Shown here in pieces: positions 47,701-60,800 of a stretch of 64,000 nucleotides of DNA. The position numbers and the translations under genes were made by a program. The notes below the pieces were generated by a model that worked only from the letters and a program-made list of their open reading frames with translations, was not told where the DNA came from and made no database searches. The stretch's first letter is position 1, and each line of letters starts with the position of its first letter. The DNA is from Tritrichomonas musculus. Its lineage: Eukaryota > Parabasalia > Tritrichomonadida > Tritrichomonadidae. The stretch spans positions 620,001-684,000 of the forward strand of contig JAPFFF010000019.1 of the NCBI GenBank assembly GCA_039105265.1. The letters run 5' to 3'.

Positions 47701-47892
47701 ATGGTCGACCAAAATATAGGAGCTTCTCAATTTTTAAATGATAAAAATTTTTATTCTTTTGAAAAACTTAAAATTAATCCAAAAAGAAAGGAAAAAATAA
47801 TACAGCACATTAATATTAAAAACTTAATATATGATTTAACAATATTTATTGATATTATGATTCAATTACTATGGATAATAATATTAATCTAA
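47701..47892 (+). CDS. Possible small tail-anchored protein
   Basis: A 63-codon ORF (MVDQNIGASQFLNDKNFYSF ...) nearly fills the gap between the SDA1 start and the Ddi1-like stop. It ends in a 20-residue hydrophobic stretch (IFIDIMIQLLWIIILI). It would be divergent from SDA1 and its stop overlaps the end of the Ddi1-like gene by four bases. The layout fits a small tail-anchored membrane protein, but in AT-rich DNA an Ile/Leu-rich ORF this short can occur by chance. Confidence 0.3.
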   Translation: MVDQNIGASQFLNDKNFYSFEKLKINPKRKEKIIQHINIKNLIYDLTIFIDIMIQLLWIIILI

Positions 47893-48617
47893 TCCTTTGG
47901 CATTTCTTCAAACTTAACGACTGTACCACTAATGCTCAAAGTCATTTTTTCTAACGAAATAGTAGCTCTGTTCTTTGTTAACCAATCTACACCTAAAATG
48001 CAATGGTCAAGAGTACCTTCTAAGACTGAAAATGGATTAGTCCAAACTGTATCACCAACCATGACTGAAAGTGCATGAATTCTTCCAACTGAAGTTTGAG
48101 CACCAACACCTAATGTAACTGTTCGATATCTTTTATCAATAAGATAATCAACATGGCATTTTTGAGCAATTGCTAACGGTAAAATTGATATTTGAGCTCC
48201 TGTATCAATCATTGCTTTAATAGGAGTATTGTTAATTTTACAAGTAATGAATAATAATGAGAATGAAATGAAAGCTTCTGGATTATTTTCATATGCATAT
48301 GCAAGGTTTTCATCAATTTGTCTTTGATGGATTTGCTGCATAATTTGTTCTTGTTGCTTAACATCAAACATATTTGACATATACTTGTCCTGATCTTTTT
48401 CAACAACGGCTGTGAAAAAAACTATAGAACCAAGATCTAATGTACTAACAACTGTATCAAGATCTAAAACTTTATCGTTGAGAGTAATTGTTATTTCGTC
48501 TGGAGGAATATCTCTTATAGAAGCCACCATTGCAATCATTAATTCTACAGTACAATCTTCATCTATTTCAAGCTCAATAGGTTCATCTTCATTTTGAAAT
48601 TTAACAAAAACAATCAT
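47889..48617 (-). CDS. DDI1: Ddi1-like aspartic protease with ubiquitin-like N-terminus
   Basis: The product has 242 residues. Residues ~1-72 look like a ubiquitin-like domain (MIVFVKF...I.LEIDEDCTVELMIAM, ITITLNDKVLDLDT). Residues ~115-240 are a retroviral-type aspartic protease fold used by host Ddi1: KAMIDTGAQISILPLAIAQK with the catalytic Asp at ~138, VGRIHALSVMVGD, and DHCILGVDWLTKNRATISL. Ddi1 cleaves or shuttles heavily ubiquitinated proteins and acts as a dimer. The C-terminal UBA domain of yeast Ddi1 is absent, and so apparently is the helical HDD linker. This is a single-copy host gene, not part of a mobile element. Confidence 0.9.
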   Translation of the reverse strand: MIVFVKFQNEDEPIELEIDEDCTVELMIAMVASIRDIPPDEITITLNDKVLDLDTVVSTLDLGSIVFFTAVVEKDQDKYMSNMFDVKQQEQIMQQIHQRQIDENLAYAYENNPEAFISFSLLFITCKINNTPIKAMIDTGAQISILPLAIAQKCHVDYLIDKRYRTVTLGVGAQTSVGRIHALSVMVGDTVWTNPFSVLEGTLDHCILGVDWLTKNRATISLEKMTLSISGTVVKFEEMPKD

Positions 48618-48835
48618 TAAATTTTGAAATTTTAAAGGAGTTTTTATAGGTTAATTTTTTTTACCTTTTAATTCAAATTTGGTTTTGAAAAAGTTTATAT
48701 CTTTGAATGATTGCCAAATTTCCCAGAGTTTTTTTTTCCCTATATAAAACCAATACGAAATATAATAATAAGACAATTTCAATGAAAATAAATATTTTAA
48801 TAAAAAAAATATATATATAACAAAAGACTAGTCAA

Positions 48836-51800
48836 TCAATAAAAATTGACTTCTTTTATTTTGTCAACAATTTCTTGACAATCGTTTGGTACATTATCAC
48901 CTAACTGTTCAATGAAATAATCTACAAGTGATTTATATTGAATAATATTTTCTTTCATTTTTTCAGATTCATCAAATTTATCGCTTATAGCATTGAACAT
49001 ATCAACAATTGCTTGTTCGTCAACTTCTGTTGGCTCTACTTGAAGCAAATCTCCAAGTACTTGAGCAATGTCATCAAATGACATTGAATTATCATTTTGT
49101 TTCTTTAATTTTTGGATTTTCTTGTTATATTCATAAATTAAACCTTTTGATAAATTCGAATTCATCGTACTAGAAGCTCTACTTCTTGTTTCGAAATTAG
49201 ATGAAGAAAGATCTGTTGAAAGATCAGTTGATAGATCCAAAGAAACGCTAGTTGAGGCTGAAGATAAGAATACTTTTCTTAGAGCAAGTACGTAGCCATA
49301 TAAATGACTTTGATTTGGAATTTGTGCGTTTGGAAAGAATGGGAATAATGATTTAACCAAATTTATCAATCTTTCAATTTTCAATTCAATTTCCCTTGGA
49401 TTTGAGAGAGGTGAAATTTTAGCGGTTTTAGGGAAAAGTAAAATCAAAGTTTTTTGATAAGAATCTGTCATTTTTCTTAATGTTTGAGCAGTTTTTATAT
49501 AATTTTCAGAAGAAACTGTTTTGACATAAACCAACTCTTCACATCTTTGAATAGCATCATCGAATTCGAGGCTGACAGAAGCGAATCTTTTATCCAGTTT
49601 AAAGAATAGAGAAGCATATTTATCAGTAAAGAATTTACCGGTTTCATAGCCGATTTTCGTTGCAAAAAGTTTAATGAAATTCAATGAAGATTTGGTCGAA
49701 TCAGACTTCATTGAAGGAATAAGACTGACGCAGTAATCACGAATGCTTTGCAACTCAGCTTCCAAAGATTTGTACTTCTTCAGTAAAACTTTTTGCTTCT
49801 TGAGCATCTTTTCCATTTCATTCTCAGTGCTGCTGCTGCTGCAAGATGATGATTTGGTTGAAAGCTCGTCTATTTTTGCAGACAATTCTTTGTTCTTAGC
49901 AATCAATGATTTGACAGTTTCTGAAAGCTCATAATTATTCAGCTTCAACTTTTCATTCTCTTCCTTTAGAGTAGTGATGTAGTTGCGAATTCTTTCAATT
50001 TGGTCTTTGAACTTGTCTGTCAAATTCGACTTTTTGTTGTCATTGAAAAGTTGATCGTCGTCACTTTCAATTGTTCCTAAATTAGAGAGAAGATTCTCAA
50101 TTATAGAGTTGTAGTTCTCAATGATTTCTTGGTTTCCTTGATCATTCTTCAATGCTTCATCAAGCTGCGCTTTTAGGGACTCAACTTCGCTTGACTGCTT
50201 CTTGAATTGATTGATCTTCTCGTTGATTATAGAGAGTCTTTCGGCAACACTTTTATTGTCACCATCGTCATCATCATCGTTACAAAGAAGTGATGATTCA
50301 ATCAGCTTCAATGCTTCTGAAAGCTCCGATTCTGATTCTTTAAGCGATGAAACTTTTTGAAGCAAAACTTGCGGCGACTCTTCTTGATCATCTAAGATGA
50401 TTGAGTTGAATTGTTGAAGATTTGATTTCAAGTCTTTCGCTTCTTCTTCTAACTTGTTGATTCTTGCTTTAATCAAGTCAACTGTCTGTTCAACTCCTTC
50501 ATCTTCATTTGCTGCACCAATCACGCTTTCTTTCAGTGATTGGAAGGCCTTTTTCAGTTCGTCTCTCTCACGCTCAAGCTCGCTTAGTTGCTGCTTCTGA
50601 AGAGAATTTTCTTCACGAAGACTTACGACAACATTTGAAATGTCTCGCGTTTTCAGTGGCGAATCAGGAACAGATTCTGCTGGTGCTGCAATTGACCTGC
50701 TGGTGACTGGCTGACCATCCAAGCCTGCTTCTTCGTTTCCAACGATGTCTTTACGAAGCTTTGTGAGCGCTTTGTCCAATGCTTCTTTCTCTGACGAAAG
50801 ATGGTGAACCTCGTTGACAATTGCGTCGCCAAGTTCATCAACTGAAGAGGATTTGTTGCTTCCGAATAAGTTGTTTTCAATTGCTTCAAGAGATTTCTGA
50901 AGCTTCTCTTTTTCACTCAGTAATTGGTCGTACTGTTGCTTCATCTGCTCTGAAATGTCTTTGACACTCGCGCCTGATGCGTCTTCGGAATTGTTTGGAA
51001 TAATTACGTCTCTGAGTTGGTTGAAGGAAGTTGAAAGGTTTGCATATTTGTCGGTGATTCTTGTTGCTCGTTCTTCAGGACTCATTTCGGAATCATCTTC
51101 GACTCCTTCTGCTTCTCCAATGATGCTGCGCTCGACTTGCTTCAATGTTTCTGAAAGCGAGTTCTTCGCTGCTTCAAGCGACTGATTCACTTCTTTGAAT
51201 GACTGGTTGTTTTCTTTGAGAGAGGCGATTTCTTCATTGAGAGCTTTCTTCTCTGATTCTTGCAGTTTGAAATTCTCTTCAAGCGACTTCTTCACTTCTT
51301 CTAGCGACTGCTTCTCTTCTTCCTGCAATTTGAAGGAGCCTTCAAGATAATTCTTCTCTTCAGTGACTTGCTTCAATGCTTCTGAAAGTGAATTCTTTTC
51401 TTCTTCTTGCAATTTGCTCCTTTCTTTAAGCTTTTCATTCTCTGATTCAAGATTTGTGATTTGCGATTTCATTTCGTTTACAACTTCAATGATCGATTTC
51501 GTTGTTGAATCTGATTCTGATGATGATTGCTCGTTTTCTTCTGCCTTTGTTTCTTCAGTTGGAATAATTGTGTCTCTCAGTTGGTTCAATGAAGTAGAGA
51601 GATTTGTGAATTTAGAGTTGATTCTTGATGCTCGTTCTTCAAGACTCATCTCATTTTCACTTCCTTCTGCTTCTCCAATGATGTTGCGCTCAATTCCTTT
51701 CAATGCTTCTGAAAGTGAATTCTTTTCTGTTTCGAGTGCTTGGTTGGATTCTTCAAGTGACTCCTTTTCTTCTTCAAGTTTTGAGATGTGATTCTTCATT

Positions 51801-54800
51801 TCATTCACAATGCCAATGATCGATTTGGTCGTTGAATCTGATTCTGATGATTGCTCGTTTTCTTCTGCCTTTGTTTCTTCAGTTGGAATAATTGTGTCTC
51901 TCAGTTGATTCAACGAAGTAGAAAGATTTGTGAATTTAGAGTTGATTCTTGATGCTCGTTCTTCAAGACTCATATTTTCATTTTCTTCTGCTTCTCCAAT
52001 AATATTACGTTCAACTTGTTTTAATGTTTCTTCAAGTGACTTGTTGTTGCTTTCGAGATTTGATTTTTCTTCTTCAAGTTTTGAGATGCGATTCTTCATC
52101 TCGTTTACGACATCAATGATCGATTTGGTTGTTGAATCTGATTCTGATGATTGCTCGTTTTCTTCTGCCTTTGTTTCTTCAGTTGGAATAATTGTGTCTC
52201 TCAGTTGATTCAATGAAGTAGAAAGATTTGTGAATTTAGAGTTGATTCTTGATGCCCGTTCTTCAAGACTCATCTTTTCATTTTCTTCTGCTTCTCCAAT
52301 AATATTACGTTCAACTTGTTTTAATGTTTCTTCAAGTGACTTGTTGTCGCTTTCGAGATTTGATTTCTCTTCTTCAAGTTTTGAGATGCGATTCTTCATT
52401 TCATTGACAATGTCAATGATCGATTTGGTTGTTGAATCTGAGGATGCAGATAATTGCTCATTTTCTTGATTATCAGAATGTTTGTCACTTTCGTTTGCAT
52501 TTTCTTCTGCCTTTGTTTCTTCAGTTGGAATAATTGTGTCTCTCAGTTGGTTCAATGATGAAGAAATGTTTGTGAATTTAGAGTTGATTCTCGATGCTCG
52601 TTCTTCAAGACTCATCTCATTTTCACTTCCTTCTGCTTCTCCAATGATGTTGCGCTCAATTCCTTTCAATACTTCTGAAAGTGAATTCTTTTCTGTTTCG
52701 AGTGCTTGGCTGGATTCTTCAAGTTTTGAGATGCGATTCTTCATTTCATTCACAATGTCAATGATCGATTTCGTTGTTGAATCTGATTCATACAATAATT
52801 GCTCGTTTTCTTCTGTCTTTGTTTCTTCAGTTGGAATAATTGTGTCTCTCAGTTGGTTCAATGAAGTTGATAAATTAGTGAATTTAGAGTTGATTCTCGA
52901 TGTTCGTTCTTCAAGAGTCATTTCATTTTCACTTCCTTCTGTATCTCCAATAATATTATGTTCAACTTGTTTTAATATTTCTTCAAGTGAATTCTTTTCT
53001 TCTGTAGCCTTGTTTAAGGTTTCTGAAAGTGAATTATTTTCTGTTTCGAGATTTGAGATGCGATTCTTCATTTCATTGACAACATCAATGATCGATTTCG
53101 TTGTTGAATCTGATTCTGATGATTGCTCGTTTCCTTCCGATTTTGTTTCTTCAGTTGGAATAATCGTGTCTCTCAGTTGGTTCAATGATGAAGAGAGATT
53201 CGTGAATTTAGAGTTGATTCTTGATGCTCGTTCTTCAAGACTCATTCCATTTTCACTTCCTTCTGCTTCTCCAATGATGTTACGCTCAATTCCTTTCAAT
53301 GCTTCTGAAAGTGAATTCTTTTCTGTTTCGAGTGCTTGGCTGGATTCTTCAAGTGACTTGTTGTTGTTTTCGAGATTTGATTTCTCTTCTTCAAGTTTTG
53401 AGATGCGATTCTTCATTTCATTCACAACATCAATGATCGATTTGGTTGTTGAATCTGATTCTGATGATTGCTCGTTTTCTTGATTATCTAAATTCTTGTC
53501 ATTGAAATTTTCTTCTGTCTTTGTTTCTTCAGTTGGAATAATTGTGTCTCTCAGTTGGTTCAATGATGAAGAAATGTTTGTGAATTTAGAGTTGATTCTT
53601 GATGCTCGTTCTTCAAGACTCATCTCATTTTCACTTCCTTCTGTGTCTCCAATGATGTTGCGTTCAACCTGTTTTAATGTTTCTTCAAGTGACTTGTTGT
53701 TGCTTTCGAGATTTGATTTCTCTTCTTCAAGAGACTTCTTCTCTTCTTCAAGTTTTGAGATGCGATTCTTCATTTCATTGACAACATCAATGATCGATTT
53801 CGTTGTTGAATCTGATTCTGATGATTGCTCGTTTTCTTCTGCCTTTGTTTCTTCAGTTGGAATAATCGTGTCTCTCAGTTGTTTCAATGATAACGACAAA
53901 TGGGAATATTTGCCATTGATTCTTGATGCCCGTTCTTCAAGACTCATATTTTCTGTTTCTTCACTTCCTTCTGTGTCTCCAATAATATTACGTTCAACCT
54001 GTTTCAGTGTTTCTTCAAGTGAATTATTTTCTGCTTCAACTTGATAAAAACGATTTTCGAGTGATTTCATCTTTGATTCGACTTGATTCAATGTTTCTGT
54101 AAGTGATGTCTTTTCTTCATCATTCATTTTGTTATCTTCATGAAGTTTTTCATTTTCTTTCTCAAGTTTTGAGATGCGATTCTTCATTTCATTCACAATG
54201 TCAATGATCGATTTCGTTGTTGAATCTGATTCATACAATAATTGCTCGTTTTCTTCTGTCTTTGTTTCTTCAGTTGGAATAATTGTGTCTCTCAGTTGGT
54301 TCAATGATGAAGAGAGATTCGTGAATTTAGAGTTGATTCTTGATGCTCGTTCTTCAAGACTCATTTCATTTTCACTTCCTTCTGCTTCTCCAATGATGTT
54401 GCGCTCAACTTGTTTTAATGTTTCTTCAAGTGACTTGTTGTCGCTTTCGAGATTTGATTTCTCTTCTTCAAGTTTTGAGATGCGATTCTTCATTTCATTG
54501 ACAATGTCAATGATCGATTTGGTTGTTGAATCTGAGGATGCAGATAATTGCTCATTTTCTTGATTATCAGAATGTTTGTCACTTTCGTTTGCATTTTCTT
54601 CTGCCTTTGTTTCTTCAGTTGGAATAATTGTGTCTCTCAGTTGGTTCAATGATGAAGAAATGTTTGTGAATTTAGAGTTGATTCTTGATGCTCGTTCTTC
54701 AAGACTCATCTCATTTTCACTTCCTTCTGCTTCTCCAATGATGTTGCGTTCAACTTGTTTTAAGGTTTCTTCAAGTGACTTGTTGTCGCTTTCGAGATTT

Positions 54801-57800
54801 GATTTCTCTTCTTCAAGTTTTGAGATGCGATTCTTCATTTCATTAACAACATCAATGATCGATTTTGTTGTTGAATCTGATTCTGATGATTGCTCGTTTT
54901 CTGATTTTTCGGTATTTTTGTCATTTTTGTTTCCATTTTCTTCTGCCTTTGTTTCTTCAGTTGGAATAATTGTGTCTCTCAGTTGGTTCAAAGATGAAGA
55001 GAGATTCGTGAATTTAGAGTTGATTCTTGATGCTCGTTCTTCAAGACTCATATTTTCTGTTTCTTCACTTCCTTCTGTTTCTCCAATAATATTACGTTCA
55101 ACCTGTTTTAATGTTTCTGAGAGTGAATTCTTTTCTTCAGTTGCTTTGTTTAAAGATTGTGTAAGAGAGTTCTTTTCTTCTTCTTGCAATTTGCTCTTTT
55201 CTTCAAGTGACTTTTTCTCTTTTTCGAGATTTGAAATATGCGATTTCATTTCATTGACAATGCCAATTATAGACTTTGTTGTTGAATCTGGGCTTGACGA
55301 TATTTGTTCGTTCTCAATTGACTCAGATTCAGTTTGACTTCCTTCTTCCCTTCCTTCTACATCTCCAATGATCTTTCGTTCAACTTGCTTTAATGCTTCT
55401 GAAAGTGAATTCTTTTCTGTTTCGAGTGCTTGGTTGGATTCTTCAAGTGACTTGTTGTTGCTTTCGAGATTTGATTTTTCTTCTTCAAGTTTTGAGATGC
55501 GATTCTTCATTTCATTTACAACATCAATGATCGATTTGGTTGTTGAATCTGGTTCTGATGATTGCTCGTTTTCTTGATTATCTAAATTCTTGTCATTGAA
55601 ATTTTCTTCTGTCTTTGTTTCTTCAGTTGGAATAATTGTGTCTCTCAGTTGGTTCAATGATGAAGAAATGTTTGTGAATTTAGAGTTGATTCTTGATGCT
55701 CGTTCTTCAAGACTCATCTCATTTTCACTTCCTTCTGTGTCTCCAATGATGTTGCGTTCAACCTGTTTTAATGTTTCTTCAAGTGACTTGTTGTTGCTTT
55801 CGAGATTTGATTTCTCTTCTTCAAGAGACTTCTTCTCTTCTTCAAGTTTTGAGATGCGATTCTTCATTTCATTGACAACATCAATGATCGATTTCGTTGT
55901 TGAATCTGATTCTGATGATTGCTCGTTTTCTTCTGCCTTTGTTTCTTCAGTTGGAATAATCGTGTCTCTCAGTTGTTTCAATGATAACGACAAATGGGAA
56001 TATTTGCCATTGATTCTTGATGCCCGTTCTTCAAGACTCATATTTTCTGTTTCTTCACTTCCTTCTGTGTCTCCAATAATATTACGTTCAACCTGTTTCA
56101 GTGTTTCTTCAAGTGAATTATTTTCTGCTTCAACTTGATAAAAACGATTTTCGAGTGATTTCATCTTTGATTCGACTTGATTCAATGTTTCTGTAAGTGA
56201 TGTCTTTTCTTCATCATTCATTTTGTTATCTTCATGAAGTTTTTCATTTTCTTTCTCAAGTTTTGAGATGCGATTCTTCATTTCGTTTACAATGTCAATG
56301 ATCGATTTCGTTGTTGAATCTGATTCATACAATAATTGCTCGTTTTCTTCTGCCTTTGTTTCTTCAGTTGGAATAATTGTGTCTCTCAGTTGGTTCAATG
56401 ATGAAGAGAGATTCGTGAATTTAGAGTTGATTCTTGATGCTCGTTCTTCAAGACTCATTTCATTTTCACTTCCTTCTGCTTCTCCAATGATGTTGCGTTC
56501 AATTCCTTTCAATACTTCTGAAAGTGAATTCTTTTCTTCTTCAAGTTTTGAGATGCGATTCTTCATTTCATTTACAACATCAATGATCGATTTGGTTGTT
56601 GAATCTGATTCTGATGATTGCTCGTTTTCTTGATTATCTAAATTCTTGTCATTGAAATTTTCTTCTGTCTTTGTTTCTTCAGTTGGAATAATTGTGTCTC
56701 TCAGTTGGTTCAATGATGAAGAAATGTTTGTGAATTTAGAGTTGATTCTCGATGCTCGTTCTTCAAGACTCATCTCATTTTCACTTCCTTCTGCTTCTCC
56801 AATGATGTTACGCTCAATTCCTTTCAATACTTCTGAAAGTGAATTCTTTTCTGTTTCGAGTGCTTGGTTGGATTCTTCAAGTGACTTGTTGTTGTTTTCG
56901 AGATTTGATTTCTCTTCTTCAAGTTTTGAGATGCGATTCTTCATTTCATTGACAACATCAATGATCGATTTCGTTGTTGAATCTGATTCTGATGATTGCT
57001 CGTTTTCTTCTGCCTTTGTTTCTTCAGTTGGAATAATCGTGTCTCTCAGTTGGTTCAATGATGAAGAAAGATTTGTGAATTTAGAGTTGATTCTTGATGC
57101 TCGTTCTTCAAGACTCATTTCATTTTCACTTCCTTCTGTGTCTCCAATGATGTTGCGCTCAACTTGTTTTAAGGTTTCTTCAAGTGACTTGTTGTTGCTT
57201 TCGAGATTTGATTTCTCTTCTTCAAGTTTTGAGATGCGATTCTTCATTTCATTGACAACATCAATGATCGATTTGGTTGTTGAATCTGATTCTGATGATT
57301 GCTCGTTTTCTGATTTTTCGGTATTTTTGTCATTTTTGTTTGCATTTTCTTCTGCCTTTGTTTCTTCAGTTGGAATAATTGTGTCTCTCAGTTGGTTAAA
57401 TGAAGTTGATAAATTAGTGAATTTAGAGTTGATTCTCGATGCTCGTTCTTCAACACTCATCTTTTCATTTTCTTCACTTCCTTCTGTATCTCCAATAATA
57501 TTATGTTCAACTTGTTTTAATATTTCTTCAAGTGACTTCTTTTCTTCGGTAGCCTTGTTTAAGGTTTCTGAAAGTGAATTATTTTCTGTTTCGAGATTTG
57601 AGATGCGATTCTTCATTTCATTGACAATGTCAATGATCGATTTGGTTGTTGAATCTGAGGATACAGATAATTGCTCATTTTCTTGATTATCAGAATGTTT
57701 GTCATTTTCGTTTGCATTTTCTTCTGTCTTTGTTTCTTCAGTTGGAATAATTGTGTCTCTCAGTTGGTTCAATGATGAAGAAATATTGCTGAATTTAGAG

Positions 57801-60800
57801 TTGATTCTTGATGCTCGTTCTTCAAGACTCATCTCATTTTCACTTCCTTCTGTGTTTCCAATAATATTACGTTCAACTTGTTTTAATGTTTCTGCAAGTG
57901 ACTTGTTGTTGTTTTCAAGATTTGATTTCTCTTCTTCAAGTTTTGAGATGCGATTCTTCATTTCATTCACAATGTCAATGATAGATTTCGTTGTTGAATC
58001 TGATTCTGATGATTGCTCGTTTCCTTCCGATTTTGTTTCTTCAGTTGGAATAATTGTGTCTCTCAGGTGGTTCAATGATGAAGAGAGATTTGTGAATTTA
58101 GAGTTGATTCTTGATGCTCGTTCTTCAAGACTCATCTCATTTTCACTTCCTTCTACTTCTCCAATGATGTTGCGTTCAACTTGTTTTAAGGTTTCTTCAA
58201 GTGACTTGTTGTCGCTTTCGAGATTTGATTTCTCTTCTTCAAGAGACTTCTTCTCTTCTTCAAGTTTTGAGATGCGATTCTTCATTTCATTGACAATGTC
58301 AATGATCGATTTGGTTGTTGAATCTGATTCTGATGATTGCTCGTTTTCTTGATTATCTGATTTCTTGTCACTTTCGTTTGGATTTTCTTCTGTCTTTGTT
58401 TCTTCAGTTGGAATAATTGTGTCTCTCAGTTGGTTCAAAGATGAAGAGAGATTTGTGAATTTAGAGTTGATTCTTGATGCTCGTTCTTCAAGACTCATCT
58501 CATTTTCACTTCCTTCTGCTTCTCCAATGATGTTACGCTCAATTCCTTTCAATACTTCTGAAAGTGAATTCTTTTCTGTTTCGAGTGCTTGGTTGGATTC
58601 TTCAAGTGACTTGTTGTTGTTTTCGAGATTTGATTTCTCTTCTTCAAGTTTTGAGATGCGATTCTTCATTTCATTTACAACATCAATGATCGATTTGGTT
58701 GTTGAATCTGATTCTGATGATTGCTCGTTTTCTTCCGATTTTGTTTCTTCAGTTGGAATAATTGTGTCTCTCAGTTGGTTCAATGATGAAGAGAGATTCG
58801 TGAATTTAGAGTTGATTCTTGATGCTCGTTCTTCAAGACTCATTTCATTTTCACTTCCTTCTGCTTCTCCAATGATGTTGCGCTCAATTCCTTTCAATAC
58901 TTCTGAAAGTGAATTTTTTTCTTCTTCAAGATTTGATATACGATTTTTCATTTCATTAACAACATCAATGATCGATTTCGTTGTTGAATCTGATTCTGAT
59001 GATTGCTCGTTTTCTTCCGATTTTGTTTCTTCAGTTGGAATAATTGTGTCTCTCAGTTGGTTCAATGAAGTAGAAAGATTTGTGAATTTAGAGTTGATTC
59101 TTGATGCTCGTTCTTCAAGACTCATCTCATTTTCACTTCCTTCTGCTTCTCCAATGATGTTGCGTTCAACTTGTTTTAAGGTTTCTTCAAGTGACTTGTT
59201 GTCGCTTTCGAGATTTGATTTCTCTTCTTCAAGTTTTGAGATGCGATTCTTCATTTCATTGACAATGTCAATGATCGATTTGGTTGTTGAATCTGAGGAT
59301 GCAGATAATTGCTCATTTTCTTGATTATCAGAATGTTTGTCACTTTCGTTTGGATTTTCTTCTGCCTTTGTTTCTTCAGTTGGAATAATTGTGTCTCTCA
59401 GTTGGTTCAATGATGAAGAGAGATTCGTGAATTTAGAGTTGATTCTTGATGCTCGTTCTTCAAGACTCATCTCATTTTCACTTCCTTCTGCTTCTCCAAT
59501 GATGTTACGCTCAATTCCTTTCAATGCTTCTGAAAGTGAATTCTTTTCTGTTTCGAGTGCTTGGCTGGATTCTTCAAGTTTTGAGATGCGATTCTTCATT
59601 TCATTGACAATGTCAATGATCGATTTCGTTGTTGAATCTGATTCTGATGATTGCTCGTTTCCTTCCGATTTTGTTTCTTCAGTTGGAATAATTGTGTCTC
59701 TCAGTTGGTTCAATGATGAAGAGAGATTTGTGAATTTAGAGTTGATTCTTGATGCTCGTTCTTCAAGACTCATCTCATTTTCACTTCCTTCTGCTTCTCC
59801 AATGATGTTGCGCTCAACTTGTTTTAATGTTTCTTCAAGTGACTTGTTGTCGCTTTCGAGATTTGATTTCTCTTCTTCAAGTTTTGAGATGCGATTCTTC
59901 ATTTCATTGACAATGTCAATGATCGATTTGGTTGTTGAATCTGAGGATGCAGATAATTGATCATTTTCTTGATTATCAGAATGTTTGTCACTTTCGTTTG
60001 GATTTTCTTCTGCCTTTGTTTCTTCAGTTGGAATAATTGTGTCTCTCAGTTGGTTCAATGAAGTTGATAAATTAGTGAATTTAGAGTTGATTCTTGATGC
60101 TCGTTCTTCAAGACTCATCTCATTTTCACTTCCTTCTGCTTCTCCAATGATGTTGCGTTCAATTCCTTTCAATGCTTCTGAAAGTGAATTCTTTTCTTCT
60201 TCAAGATTTGAGATGCGATTCTTCATTTCATTTACAACATCAATGATCGATTTGGTTGTTGAATCTGGTTCTGATGATTGCTCGTTTTCTTGATTATCTA
60301 AATTCTTGTCATTGAAATTTTCTTCTGTCTTTGTTTCTTCAGTTGGAATAATTGTGTCTCTCAGTTGGTTCAATGAAGCTGATAAATTAGTGAATTTAGA
60401 ATTGATTCTTGATGCTCGTTCTTCAAGACTCATCTCATTTTCACTTCCTTCTGTGTCTCCAATGATGTTGCGTTCAACTTGTTTTAATGTTTCTTCAAGT
60501 GACTTGTTGTTGCTTTCGAGATTTGATTTCTCTTCTTCAAGAGACTTCTTCTCTTCTTCAAGTTTTGAGATGCGATTCTTCATTTCATTGACAACATCAA
60601 TGATCGATTTCGTTGTTGAATCTGATTCTGATGATTGCTCGTTTTCTTCTGCCTTTGTTTCTTCAGTTGGAATAATTGTGTCTCTCAGTTGATTCAACGA
60701 AGTAGAGAGATTTGTGAATTTAGAGTTGATTCTTGATGCTCGTTCTTCAAGGCTCATATTATCTGTTTCTTCGCTTCCTTCTGCTTCTCCAATAATATTA

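Noticed and set aside
47889-48617. Retroelement protease
   Set aside because: The DTGA protease is fused to a ubiquitin-like domain and stands alone with no other element genes, so it is host Ddi1.
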